IMG/VR virus record: IMGVR_UViG_3300008339_000029
Span: 1-64,000 of that record
Strand: one strand, 5' to 3'
Length of the DNA: 64,000 bases
From: a virus
The notes under the pieces are model-generated. The model saw nothing but the letters and a program-made list of their open reading frames with translations. It did no database searches and was not told where the DNA came from. A program made the translations under genes and the position numbers. The stretch's first letter is position 1; the number at the start of each line of letters is the position of its first letter. This document shows, piece after piece, positions 8,404 through 16,849 of this stretch.

Positions 8404-11400
8404 ATGCCAAATTGCAGTTGTAATAATCCAAGATGCAAGCACCGTCCGATGGTGCATTTACATTTACACACTGATTTTTCAACTTTAGATGGAGCTTCAA
8501 AATCAGCTAATTACGTAAAATTAGCTAAAGAATTTAATCATCCAGCAATCACAATATTGGACCATGGTAATGCTTCTGGTTGGTTGACACATTTTCAAAA
8601 GTGTAAATCTGCTGGAATAAAACCTATTCTCGGTATGGAAGCTTATTTAAATGATAATTTAGATAAAAATATACCGAAAGAAGAAGCTGAAAGTATTGAT
8701 AATTCAGCCAAAAATACTCATCAATCTATTATTATAAAAAATCAGGAAGGGTATGTAAATTTAAATAAATTAATTTATAGATCATTTACTGAAGGATATT
8801 ATTATAAAGGAAGAATTACTACTGAGTGGTTAATTGAAAATAAAAAAGGATTAATTGTTACATCCTCCTGTATGGCATCAAAATTTGCCAGATTGATATC
8901 TGAGGGTAAAGAAAAAGAAGCTGAAGAAAGAATTTTATTATTTAAAAGAGAATTTGGTGATGATTTTTATGCAGAACTTCAATTTAATGAAATTGAAGAA
9001 CAAAAAATCTATAATAAATTCATTTTAAAAATGATTAAAAAGCATGATTTACAACCAATTTTAACTGGGGACGTTCATTATGCTATGCCGGAAGATAATA
9101 GATTACAGGATATTTTAATTGCAATAAACCAAAGTCAACCAGTAGGAAGAGCGTTTTCATTACAAGCAAGAGAATTATATTATACAAATTTCGAGAATTT
9201 TCACGAAATGAATAAACGTTTAGGTTTTAATTATCCTGAACACTATGTAGACTTTTGTTTAGATAATACTTTGAAGGTCGCTGAAAAATGCAATTTTGAA
9301 TTTGAAATGACCGATGATAAGTACCCTAAATATGAACCTACACCTGATGTTATAAAATATTTTAAAACAGATAACACAATAGAAATAATTCAAAAACTAT
9401 CTAAAGCTAAATTAAAACAAAAATTAAAGGATTACGAAAAGACGGGTGTTGTAAAAATTGATTACGAAAAAGAAAAAATTTATTATGACCGTCTAGATTA
9501 TGAGTTAAAAGTTATTGAAGATAAAAAAGTACTTGATTATTTTTTGGTCGTTTGGGAGCTAATTAGATTTTGTAAAGATAATGATATAGCAACAGGTCCG
9601 GGACGTGGTTCCGCTGCCGGAAGCTTATTATCATGGTGTTTAGATATTACAAAAATTGATCCTGTAAGATTTGATTTATATTTTGAAAGATTCTTAAATC
9701 CAGAGAGAAAATCTATGCCGGATATTGATACAGATTTTGAAGCTGGCACAGATGAAAAGACATTAAATTTTCTTTATGGAAAATATGGAAAAGAACGTGT
9801 AGTTCCAGTAATTACGTTTGGAACCTTCAATGAAAAAGGTTGTATAAAAGATGTTGCTAGAGCTCTAGGTCAAGACACTGGATTCGAAAGTGATATTTTT
9901 GCCGTCACTAAGGAAATGCCAACAAAATGGGATTCTTCGCTTGAGGAATGGTTAATACATTGGCCAAATGATCCTATGTGTAGCGATAGGGTAAGGAAGT
10001 GGATTTTAGATCCACACAATAAAGAGGTTATTGATAATACATTAAAATTACAAGGTCAATTAAGAAATCTTGGAAAACATGCTGCTGGAATTGTAATAAC
10101 ACCGGGCCCAATTTGGGAGAGTATGCCAGTTAATATTTGCAAAGGTCAAATAGTTTCTGGTTTCCAAGAATCAGGAAATGCAAAAGACCTTTCTTCTATT
10201 GGTATATTAAAACTTGATCGTTTAAAATTAGAAACATTAAACGTTATAAAAGATTGCATAAAATATATAAGAGAAAGACATGGAGATGAAATAGGTGATA
10301 AGGTCCAATTAGAAGTAGATTATGTTAATTTAGAAGATAAAAATCTGTATGATGAATTGAGATTAGGTTTTAATCAAGGTATTTTTCAGTTTGAGTCTGA
10401 AGGTATGAATGCAATGTTAAAATCTATGAAATGCGAAAATTTTGACGAATTAGTAGCAGCAAACGCATTGTATCGTCCCGGACCGATGGGAATTAAGGCT
10501 CATGAAGAATTTATTAAAAATAAATTTGAGCCTGAAAAAAGAACTTATGCCCATAGTATATTAGCTCCACTGTTAGAAAAAACAAATGGAGTTTTAATAT
10601 ATCAAGAACAATTGATGTTTATTGCTAATCAAATAGGAGGAATGAGTTTAGGTGAAGGGGATAATTTGCGTAAGGCAATGGATGGTGCAGGTAAGATAAT
10701 ATCAAAAAAATTAGAGGGAAAAGAGTTATCAAATGATGAAGAAAATAATAAAAATTACAAATCCTATAAGGATTTGTGGAAAAAATTCATCGATGGTGCG
10801 ATTGCAAAAGGCTTGTCTGTAGAAGACGTTGAAAAAATTGAATCTTGGTTAATTAAATATCTTGGCTATTCATTTAATTTGAGTCACAGTTTGAGTTATA
10901 GCTATGTTGCAGCACAAACATTATTTTTAAAACATTATTATCCAACTGAATTTTATTGTGCTCTTCTAAATCATCCAAAAACTGGTAATGATGATGAAAA
11001 AAATAAAGCATGGTTAAATTCAGCACTTTTATCTGCAATGTCGAAAGGAATAAAAATTGTTCCTCCTAATAGAAAATCAAACTGGGATTGGACGATTATT
11101 GAAGATAAAATTATTGCTATGGGTTATTCTTCAATAAATGGTATGGGAGAAATAGCTTTCAAAGAATTAAAGAATAACAGAGTCGAATTAATGGATAAAG
11201 AAATGTTTTTCTCAACAAAATGGTCTAAATTCAATAAAACAAATTTTGAATCATGTTTGAAAGCTGGTTTGTTTGATGATTGGTCAAATTCTAGAGAAGA
11301 ACTCATAGAAATGAAACAGATAAAATATAAGCAAAGCAACCAATTAGATATGTTCACAAACGATGTCGATACAGTTTTGACGGTTGCTGAAAGAAAATTT

Positions 11401-11814
11401 AAAAATAAAGATTTTGAAAAGACTACAGATCAGATTAGATATGATCAGTTTCTAGAAATTTGTTCATTAGATTTAAATTTATTAAATAAAATAGCGAGTG
11501 TAAAAGAACAATTCATGAAAGCAACTGGTCTAAATATAGATTCAGCCTTGAATTTTGAGGATACAAATAAATTTTATTATTTTATGATAAATCATATTGA
11601 GAAAAAAACTGCTCAATGGGATGGATCAAATTATTATGTTTTGACAATTTCTGATGGTGCTGCAACCAAAAAGGTTACCATGAACAATGATCTATATGAA
11701 AGGATGAGATTGATTTTAGAGACAAATTGTTTTTATGTAACAAAGTTCTTTAAAAATAAAAAAGGGTTCTTGAATTTCACTAATTCTGCCCCATTCAGAA
11801 AAATAATTGTTTAA
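8404..11814 (+). CDS. dnaE: DNA polymerase III alpha subunit (C family)
   Basis: The 1136-residue protein is a nearly full-length bacterial-type replicative polymerase. An N-terminal PHP domain opens with HLHLHTDFSTLDG (residues 18-30) and continues with ILDHGNASGW and GIKPILGMEAYL. The palm has the family signature GPGRGSAAGSLLSW (about 398-411) and the catalytic carboxylates in MPDIDTDFE (Asp440, 442, 444). The finger region has ANALYRPGPMG. A clamp-binding pentapeptide QLDMF lies at 980-984, matching the internal beta-clamp motif of DnaE proteins. Ahead of the PHP domain is an extra Cys-rich stretch (CSCNNPRCKH, residues 4-13). No clamp or loader gene is in the window. It probably works in phage replication; the second, A-family-like polymerase at 42201 makes the division of labour unclear. 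Confidence 0.95.
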   Translation: MPNCSCNNPRCKHRPMVHLHLHTDFSTLDGASKSANYVKLAKEFNHPAITILDHGNASGWLTHFQKCKSAGIKPILGMEAYLNDNLDKNIPKEEAESIDNSAKNTHQSIIIKNQEGYVNLNKLIYRSFTEGYYYKGRITTEWLIENKKGLIVTSSCMASKFARLISEGKEKEAEERILLFKREFGDDFYAELQFNEIEEQKIYNKFILKMIKKHDLQPILTGDVHYAMPEDNRLQDILIAINQSQPVGRAFSLQARELYYTNFENFHEMNKRLGFNYPEHYVDFCLDNTLKVAEKCNFEFEMTDDKYPKYEPTPDVIKYFKTDNTIEIIQKLSKAKLKQKLKDYEKTGVVKIDYEKEKIYYDRLDYELKVIEDKKVLDYFLVVWELIRFCKDNDIATGPGRGSAAGSLLSWCLDITKIDPVRFDLYFERFLNPERKSMPDIDTDFEAGTDEKTLNFLYGKYGKERVVPVITFGTFNEKGCIKDVARALGQDTGFESDIFAVTKEMPTKWDSSLEEWLIHWPNDPMCSDRVRKWILDPHNKEVIDNTLKLQGQLRNLGKHAAGIVITPGPIWESMPVNICKGQIVSGFQESGNAKDLSSIGILKLDRLKLETLNVIKDCIKYIRERHGDEIGDKVQLEVDYVNLEDKNLYDELRLGFNQGIFQFESEGMNAMLKSMKCENFDELVAANALYRPGPMGIKAHEEFIKNKFEPEKRTYAHSILAPLLEKTNGVLIYQEQLMFIANQIGGMSLGEGDNLRKAMDGAGKIISKKLEGKELSNDEENNKNYKSYKDLWKKFIDGAIAKGLSVEDVEKIESWLIKYLGYSFNLSHSLSYSYVAAQTLFLKHYYPTEFYCALLNHPKTGNDDEKNKAWLNSALLSAMSKGIKIVPPNRKSNWDWTIIEDKIIAMGYSSINGMGEIAFKELKNNRVELMDKEMFFSTKWSKFNKTNFESCLKAGLFDDWSNSREELIEMKQIKYKQSNQLDMFTNDVDTVLTVAERKFKNKDFEKTTDQIRYDQFLEICSLDLNLLNKIASVKEQFMKATGLNIDSALNFEDTNKFYYFMINHIEKKTAQWDGSNYYVLTISDGAATKKVTMNNDLYERMRLILETNCFYVTKFFKNKKGFLNFTNSAPFRKIIV

Positions 11815-12332
11815 TCGTTTCTTGACTTACCTTTCCCAAAAAATATTTCTTGGACTAATTTCATTTTTTTCTTCATGTGATTATATATTTCATCAGAAAT
11901 TACATTTAAAGCATGAAGGTTTTCTATTATAGAAATTACAAGTGTGCTAATAAAACCAAAATAAAGTGTTCCCGGTAACCAACTAAATATATCGTCAACT
12001 TTTGCCAAATTCCAACCCAAACTCAACAAAGAAACATACAATACCATAATAACTAATATTCTGGGTAATTTGGCTGAAGAAAATATATTTTGTTTAAAAG
12101 CTTTTAAAATTCCTGTCAAAGAATCAAAAGCTATAAACCCGAGTAATACATAAATTGCTTGAGCATCATCATATATATATGATGTTATAAATGTTGATAT
12201 AGCTCCTATTGAAGCGATTACTGTGTTTGTATAAATATGGTCTAATCCAAAAGCACTTTTTACCAAATCCTTAATTGATTCAAAACCACACATTAAATGA
12301 TTATCTTTCACTATATTTAATTTATCTAACAA
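11811..12332 (-). CDS. Holin, Bacteroidota phage holin / toxin-secretion family
   Basis: The 173-residue membrane protein has about four hydrophobic segments (near residues 38-58, 62-80, 90-110 and 120-140). The motif FDSLTGILKAFKQ followed by SSAKLPRILVIMVLY and LYFGFISTLVISIIENL is typical of the phage_holin_4 group, whose conserved DxxTG lies between the second and third helices. Such holins permeabilise the inner membrane at lysis. It is the last gene of the minus-strand lysis operon and overlaps the convergent dnaE gene by 4 nt. The charged C-terminus (KKKMKLVQEIFFGKGK) is usual for holins. Confidence 0.8.
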   Translation of the reverse strand: MLDKLNIVKDNHLMCGFESIKDLVKSAFGLDHIYTNTVIASIGAISTFITSYIYDDAQAIYVLLGFIAFDSLTGILKAFKQNIFSSAKLPRILVIMVLYVSLLSLGWNLAKVDDIFSWLPGTLYFGFISTLVISIIENLHALNVISDEIYNHMKKKMKLVQEIFFGKGKSRND

Positions 12333-12348
12333 TAAATAATTATTTTTT

Positions 12349-13755
12349 TTATTTTTTAATTAAAATTTTTTGTGCTTTTCCTCTCTCATCCACTATGATT
12401 ATTACTCCTTCGTGATCCAAGCTGGTTTCTCTTCCGAAAACATCATAAATTCTATATATTGGGTCTTCCTTACTATTTAAATTAACTGAAATCCAATCGA
12501 AACATTCATATTTACCATCATAATCTGTTTGACATAATTTATAATATTTTGATGGAGTTAAATCAACACAGGAATATTCTCTAGGAAAATTTGAATTTCC
12601 TGCACCATCTATCCTAATTAATTCATTTAAATCATTTAAATTGTTAGATTCATAAACAGTAAAATAATCATTATTTATTTCACTAGCAGTTTTCCAGTTA
12701 AGTTCAACCTTTTCATTTTTCACAAATCCCAAGAAATAAAGTAATTGTATTGGTAGTGGTGAAAAATTATTTATTGTATCCGTGACAGAGCCTATATATG
12801 TTGAACAATTTGCTCCTATACCATTTAGACCAGCAACAAGTGGAAAGTTGATTCCACCTCCTGATACAGATGAAAGAGTATATGTAATTGTTTCACTTGG
12901 TTCATTGATTCCATCTGTCAACCCTGTTATCGGAATTGATATTTCACCTAGATTGGTTCCAGAGTTTAAATTTGGATTATAATCTCCAGATGGCAGATTT
13001 AAAGTTATATTTCCTGAATTAATTGAAATTGTCCCTCTGCTAGGATTACCTATTGTAAAATCATTTGGATAAGTGGCAGTACCCGTTAAATTTAAATTAA
13101 TTGTTGCCGGAGATGTCAATGTACCATTTACAATTAAAATTAAATTTGTTTGAACACCTTCATTTTGTCTAGAAGGCGTAAAGTTTTTTAGACTAATTAT
13201 TGGTTTTAATGATATAGTAATATCATCAATCAAGTTACCTGTAGATCCACCAGTAACAGCAACAAAACCTATTCTTTTTAAACCTCCTGTACCATTATTT
13301 GTCAAAGTGCCCGTATAATTAACCCAACTATTTGTTGCTGTATAAACTACAGATTGAGATATAACAGTATTATTTAATTCAGTCAATTGTGCTCTCATCT
13401 GTTCTGTATTTGTAGTCCTTTTCAAATACCAAATAGAATAATTAACAACTTCATTGGGAGCTAAACATAACTCTTGATATAAAAAAGCTGAATTGTTCGC
13501 ATTTATTTCAGCAAATTGAATTCCTGAACGTGAAGTTTTGCTTTGAAAACCAGTACCCCAAATTTCTATTACAGCAGTTGGATCTGTAGTTTTCCAACCG
13601 GGAACACTAGCTACTGGAAATAAGTTATAACAATTGGTACAACCTAATGAAGGTTGTTCAAAACCCGGATTTACTATTAATCTTGTAGGTATTTGACCAA
13701 ATAAAGAATTAAATAATAATGTAAATAAAAAAACTAAAAAAATAAAATTTTTCAT
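12349..13755 (-). CDS. Secreted protein with Calx-beta-like domain and T9SS-like C-terminus
   Basis: The 468-residue protein starts with a clear signal peptide (MKNFIFLVFLFTLLFNSLFG, cleavage before Gln). Residues 25-180 resemble a DUF642/galactose-binding-like sandwich (NPGFEQP, then VIEIWGTGF, then QFAEINANNSAFLYQEL). Residues 190-290 resemble a Calx-beta repeat (GTATYPNDFTI, then DGINEPSETITY). The next part has the Bacteroidota secreted-protein phrase LNWKTASEINNDYFTVYES. The end (YRIYDVFGRE, then GVIIIVDERGKAQKILIKK) resembles a type A sorting domain of the type IX secretion system. It lies inside the lysis operon between the spanin-like genes and the holin. Display on the infected cell, superinfection exclusion or envelope disruption are all possible. 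No catalytic motif was seen. Confidence 0.65.
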   Translation of the reverse strand: MKNFIFLVFLFTLLFNSLFGQIPTRLIVNPGFEQPSLGCTNCYNLFPVASVPGWKTTDPTAVIEIWGTGFQSKTSRSGIQFAEINANNSAFLYQELCLAPNEVVNYSIWYLKRTTNTEQMRAQLTELNNTVISQSVVYTATNSWVNYTGTLTNNGTGGLKRIGFVAVTGGSTGNLIDDITISLKPIISLKNFTPSRQNEGVQTNLILIVNGTLTSPATINLNLTGTATYPNDFTIGNPSRGTISINSGNITLNLPSGDYNPNLNSGTNLGEISIPITGLTDGINEPSETITYTLSSVSGGGINFPLVAGLNGIGANCSTYIGSVTDTINNFSPLPIQLLYFLGFVKNEKVELNWKTASEINNDYFTVYESNNLNDLNELIRIDGAGNSNFPREYSCVDLTPSKYYKLCQTDYDGKYECFDWISVNLNSKEDPIYRIYDVFGRETSLDHEGVIIIVDERGKAQKILIKK

Positions 13756-13760
13756 AAATT

Positions 13761-14282
13761 TTAGAATTGTAGCAATTTATTGTCTTCTATCAAGGGTAAA
13801 TTATAATCTCTGAATGTCTCCTTCCAATCAATTGTATTATTAGAGTTACCATTTAAAAGTTCAAAATATCTCCCAATCTCCCATCTGGTCATTTTTTTAA
13901 GTTTAACCCTACCAAGATTATTTAATTTAATCTTATATAAACTTAAATCTAAAGTATATATATCATTTTTATAATTATAAATAAAAGTTGGTCCGTGAGA
14001 CATATCTTGAAATTTTGTTTCTAAAGAATCACATGATTTATTGCTTTTTAAAGCCAAATCCTTTTCTTCTACAACTTTCTTTAAACTATCTAATTGTGAT
14101 TGCATTTTTTGCAATCTTAAATTGATTGCATCGGCTTGTTTTACTGTCATTACAACAACAGTATCCTTGCCACTAATTCGTACTATCGGATATTTCTGTG
14201 ATTGGCACAACGATTTTATAGGGCTTAGAAAAATTATCATTAGCCCTATTATTGTTATCAACCTGTTCAATTTGAGTTTCAT
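13761..14282 (-). CDS. Probable outer-membrane spanin (Rz1-like), overlapping its partner
   Basis: The 173-residue protein has a signal peptide (hydrophobic residues 8-22) and a coiled coil at about 45-85 (LRLQKMQSQLDSLKKVVEEK). A Cys at 26 could be a lipid site but the preceding residues (KSL) are a poor lipobox. Its first 110 nt are embedded in another frame of the upstream single-TM coiled-coil gene, the arrangement typical of Rz/Rz1 spanin pairs. At 173 residues it is longer than classical Rz1 proteins. The role, fusing inner and outer membranes at lysis, is inferred from architecture and its position between two holin-like genes and a holin. Confidence 0.5.
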   Translation of the reverse strand: MKLKLNRLITIIGLMIIFLSPIKSLCQSQKYPIVRISGKDTVVVMTVKQADAINLRLQKMQSQLDSLKKVVEEKDLALKSNKSCDSLETKFQDMSHGPTFIYNYKNDIYTLDLSLYKIKLNNLGRVKLKKMTRWEIGRYFELLNGNSNNTIDWKETFRDYNLPLIEDNKLLQF

Positions 14283-14547
14283 AGTTATCTACTTTATTTT
14301 CTAAAGTTGAAACTTCATTTTTCAGTGAATCTCCTGCTACAATCAACGAATCGGTCATAACTTTCAATTCTTGATTTTCGGTTGTCAACTTTTGGTTTTC
14401 TTGTGTTAATTTATTGTTTGATTCAGTCAAAGTAACATTTGACTCTACAACTTTAACGTGTCCTGTTCCGGCAAATAAAATATTTAATACAACAAGGATA
14501 ACTACACTTCCTAGAACTGAATATAAAATTTTATTTGATTTACTCAT
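14173..14547 (-). CDS. Probable inner-membrane spanin (Rz-like)
   Basis: The 124-residue protein has one N-terminal membrane segment (about residues 8-27, LYSVLGSVVILVVLN) followed by a heptad-rich periplasmic coiled coil (LTESNNKLTQENQKLTTENQ, then LKNEVSTLENKVDNYE). This is the topology of an i-spanin. Its 3' 110 nt overlap the start of the signal-peptide gene downstream in another frame. Its ATG overlaps the stop of the upstream gene by one base (TAATG). No sequence homologue is claimed; the call rests on topology and gene overlap. Confidence 0.55.
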   Translation of the reverse strand: MSKSNKILYSVLGSVVILVVLNILFAGTGHVKVVESNVTLTESNNKLTQENQKLTTENQELKVMTDSLIVAGDSLKNEVSTLENKVDNYETQIEQVDNNNRANDNFSKPYKIVVPITEISDSTN

Positions 14548-14843
14548 TATCTTTTCTGTTTTATTGAAGATTGAAGAATAATATCTTTTAGATCTTGAAG
14601 TGCTCTAGTATTATTATCTACAGAATTTTTCATATTTACAGCATCATTTTTGACGTAATTATTTAATTCTTTTTGTAAATCCTCAACTTGAGATTTTAAT
14701 CTATCTTCTGAAGCTATTTGTCTTTTCAACAAAAACCATAGAGCAGCTCCTAAACCTAATGTAATAACACCCAAAGCCCCATATTGGGTAAGGGTTTCAA
14801 ATATTCCGAAAGATGGTACTGGTGAAGCTTGTAATAAAATCAT
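14547..14843 (-). CDS. Small single-TM protein, holin-like (BhlA/UviB style), paralogue 2
   Basis: The 98-residue protein has one membrane helix (about 16-39, YGALGVITLGLGAALWFLLK) followed by a charged coiled coil (EDRLKSQVEDLQKELNN). The phrase VPSFGIFETLTQYGALG is repeated almost exactly in the neighbouring upstream gene (VPSFGIFEQLANYGALG), so the two are tandem duplicates. The shape is that of BhlA/UviB-type holin-like proteins. The start overlaps the upstream stop by 4 nt, so the genes are coupled. Confidence 0.5.
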   Translation of the reverse strand: MILLQASPVPSFGIFETLTQYGALGVITLGLGAALWFLLKRQIASEDRLKSQVEDLQKELNNYVKNDAVNMKNSVDNNTRALQDLKDIILQSSIKQKR

Positions 14844-15055
14844 TTGTTCTTATCCATTTCATCTAATTTTCTCTGCAATCTGTCTTTTTCATCTAAATGT
14901 CTTTTGATGAATATCCAACATACTGCTCCTAAAGCTAAAGCTGCTAATCCTAAGGCACCGTAATTGGCTAATTGCTCAAAAATTCCGAAACTAGGAACAT
15001 TGTTTGTTACTGCTGTCGAAATGCTGTCTGCTACTGTTGTTGTTAAAGTATCCAT
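14840..15055 (-). CDS. Small single-TM protein, holin-like (BhlA/UviB style), paralogue 1
   Basis: The 71-residue first gene of the minus-strand lysis operon has a short N-terminal tail, one membrane helix (about 31-52, YGALGLAALALGAVCWIFIK) and a short charged coiled coil (DEKDRLQRKLDEMDKN). It is a paralogue of the next gene, which has a longer C-terminal coil. Two related small membrane proteins could form a holin/antiholin-like pair with the larger holin at the operon end, but that is inference. Confidence 0.5.
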   Translation of the reverse strand: MDTLTTTVADSISTAVTNNVPSFGIFEQLANYGALGLAALALGAVCWIFIKRHLDEKDRLQRKLDEMDKNK

Positions 15056-15126
15056 AATGTTTTTGTTTTGTTTATTAGTAAATATTATAAAAAATTTTTA
15101 CTTTTATCTATGAAAATTATAGTAAT

Positions 15127-15453
15127 ATGAAAAAAGCTAAATTTGAATATCTAAAAGAAGACGGATCAAAATCAGAAAGACTTATTATTAATCCGTCATT
15201 TTTAAAAGAAAGTTTTAATTCTTACAAAGACTTTAATAAAAATGATGTAAAATACCTTTCTGGTTATGAGATTAATCCAGAGGGTTTATCTCAAGAACAA
15301 CTTCTTGCTTATGAAAACTGCATAAAAGAGTATTATTCTGACATTTTTATGACTTTAAATGAATTTTTGGAGTCAAAAGGATTGAATCCGAAAAATGTAA
15401 ACATGAAATCTTTCAAAAAAGAAGGTATAAAAAATCTTAATATAATAGAATAA
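15127..15453 (+). CDS. Hypothetical protein
   Basis: This 108-residue, Lys- and Asn-rich soluble protein matches no family I know. It starts 71 nt from the divergent lysis operon and 35 nt before the next plus-strand gene, so it may share a promoter region with both. No signal, membrane or metal-binding motif is visible. Confidence 0.65.
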   Translation: MKKAKFEYLKEDGSKSERLIINPSFLKESFNSYKDFNKNDVKYLSGYEINPEGLSQEQLLAYENCIKEYYSDIFMTLNEFLESKGLNPKNVNMKSFKKEGIKNLNIIE

Positions 15454-15488
15454 TTTTCTTGCTATTTATTATTAAATAAGATAATATA

Positions 15489-16247
15489 ATGGCAAAAATT
15501 GATATCAGATCCTTAATTAAAGAAGAAGTTAGGAAAATTATGTCTGAAATGCCCGGAGACGGATATATTCAGGAAAGGCCCCTGACACCTGCCGAAGAAG
15601 AAAAGAAAGAAGAATTGGTAAAAGCTCTTAAGTCTAAGTATGGAAAAACTCCAAAAACTTACGCTATAGCTACAGCCCAAGCAAAGAAATTAGCCGAAGA
15701 TCAAGATGAGAATTTTGATATGGAAGATATGGATTCATATGATAGTAAAATAATCTCTCCAAGAGATGGAATAAATGCTTCTGATAAATTTTTAGCAATT
15801 GTTTTCAAAAATAGTGAGGTAGACGATAATAAATATTTTGACACAGAAGATGAAGCAAAAACTTGGTGTGATGATTGTTGTGCTAAAGGGGCTAATATGG
15901 AAGAGAGAATGTTAGCATTTCCTGACAAAACAAGAACTCCGGGAAGAAATAAAGAAAATTTACCATATCATTCACCTGTGTCAAAAACATTAGATGAAGT
16001 TGATGAAGATTTAGAAGAAGAATTAGAATTTTCAGATAAATACGATGAAGATCCTGCCCTTAAAGGTAAACAATCAGAACTTCCAGATGAATTGCAAAAA
16101 GCTATAATTAATAAAAAAAATAAAAAAGAGATAGACGAAGAAAGAATGTTACCCCACCCTTCAATAAGAGTTTCTGGAACACGTCGTCATCATATATTAC
16201 CAAATCACGCACCTGTAACAACATCACCTTCTAAAGGTAAAAAATAA
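15489..16247 (+). CDS. Acidic hypothetical protein with N-terminal helix tag
   Basis: The 252-residue acidic protein has an amphipathic N-terminus (IRSLIKEEVRKIMSEMPGDG) resembling short tags on several other proteins in this window. Residues 45-65 contain KTYAIATAQAKKLAED, a motif I associate with small phage and bacterial proteins of unknown role. The C-terminus has two similar phrases, EERMLAFPDKTRTPGRNKEN and EERMLPHPSIRVSGTRR, each followed by (N/Y)H(S/A)PV, which looks like an internal duplication. A strong terminator follows. A virion-packaged role is possible but unproven. Confidence 0.65.
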   Translation: MAKIDIRSLIKEEVRKIMSEMPGDGYIQERPLTPAEEEKKEELVKALKSKYGKTPKTYAIATAQAKKLAEDQDENFDMEDMDSYDSKIISPRDGINASDKFLAIVFKNSEVDDNKYFDTEDEAKTWCDDCCAKGANMEERMLAFPDKTRTPGRNKENLPYHSPVSKTLDEVDEDLEEELEFSDKYDEDPALKGKQSELPDELQKAIINKKNKKEIDEERMLPHPSIRVSGTRRHHILPNHAPVTTSPSKGKK

Positions 16248-16287
16248 TTGTTCATAGTTTTAGTTGATTTTTAGTTGTTAGATTGAG

Positions 16288-16317
16288 CCCACTCCTTAAA
16301 AAAGAGTGGGTTTTTTT
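16288..16317 (+). terminator. Rho-independent terminator
   Basis: A 7-bp GC-rich stem (CCCACTC / GAGTGGG) closes a 9-nt loop and is followed by seven T residues. It ends the unit carrying the acidic protein gene. Confidence 0.85.
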
Positions 16318-16328
16318 AAAAAGAAAAT

Positions 16329-16772
16329 ATGTCAAAATCCAAAATAAACTGGTTGTTAAAACAGGAGAAAAAAAAATTAAAGATTCCAAAAACTCCAACT
16401 CAGAAAAAAAACTATGTGGAGAAACAAGCAAAAAAAATGTATTGGAACCCCACTGGTCCCGAAATTCGTTTAGGTGAGATATTGAATGAAATGGATATAT
16501 ATCATTTCAGTCAAAAAATTATAAAAGATAAAATATTTGATTATTTTGTACCTAAAGCTAATCTTTTAATAGAAGTTGATGGTGATTATTGGCATGGGTT
16601 TGGAAAAGAATATTCTGAACTAAATGAAATACAAAAAAGATCTAAAAGAAACGACAAAGATAAAGATATAATAGCTAAAGGTTTGGGCTATGAAATTTTG
16701 AGATTTTGGGAACATGATATTTATGATAATCCCGATTTTATAAAATCAGAAATTTTAAAAAAAATAAATTAA
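16329..16772 (+). CDS. Vsr/DUF559-like PD-(D/E)XK endonuclease
   Basis: The 147-residue protein has a basic N-terminus and a C-terminal nuclease core. The core reads FSQKIIKDKIFDYFVPKA, then LLIEVDGDYWHGFG, then KDIIAKGLGYEILRFWEHDI. This order (catalytic Asp in the DYFVP strand, EVDG strand with His, then LRFWE) is typical of the very-short-patch-repair / DUF559 group. It starts 12 nt after a terminator, so it forms its own unit or is expressed by readthrough. It could be a free-standing homing endonuclease, a repair nickase, or a host-DNA nuclease. The overlapping frame from 16283 is not coding. Confidence 0.75.
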   Translation: MSKSKINWLLKQEKKKLKIPKTPTQKKNYVEKQAKKMYWNPTGPEIRLGEILNEMDIYHFSQKIIKDKIFDYFVPKANLLIEVDGDYWHGFGKEYSELNEIQKRSKRNDKDKDIIAKGLGYEILRFWEHDIYDNPDFIKSEILKKIN

Positions 16773-16849
16773 TAATTTACATTTTTCGTTTATTATTTAA
16801 TTTTTATCATATATTTTTTTTGAAATATAGTTATAAACAAAAATAAATT

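Noticed and set aside
16283-16477. Plus-strand ORF of 64 codons overlapping the terminator and the Vsr-like gene
   Set aside because: It begins within the terminator hairpin and is out of frame with the recognisable nuclease.
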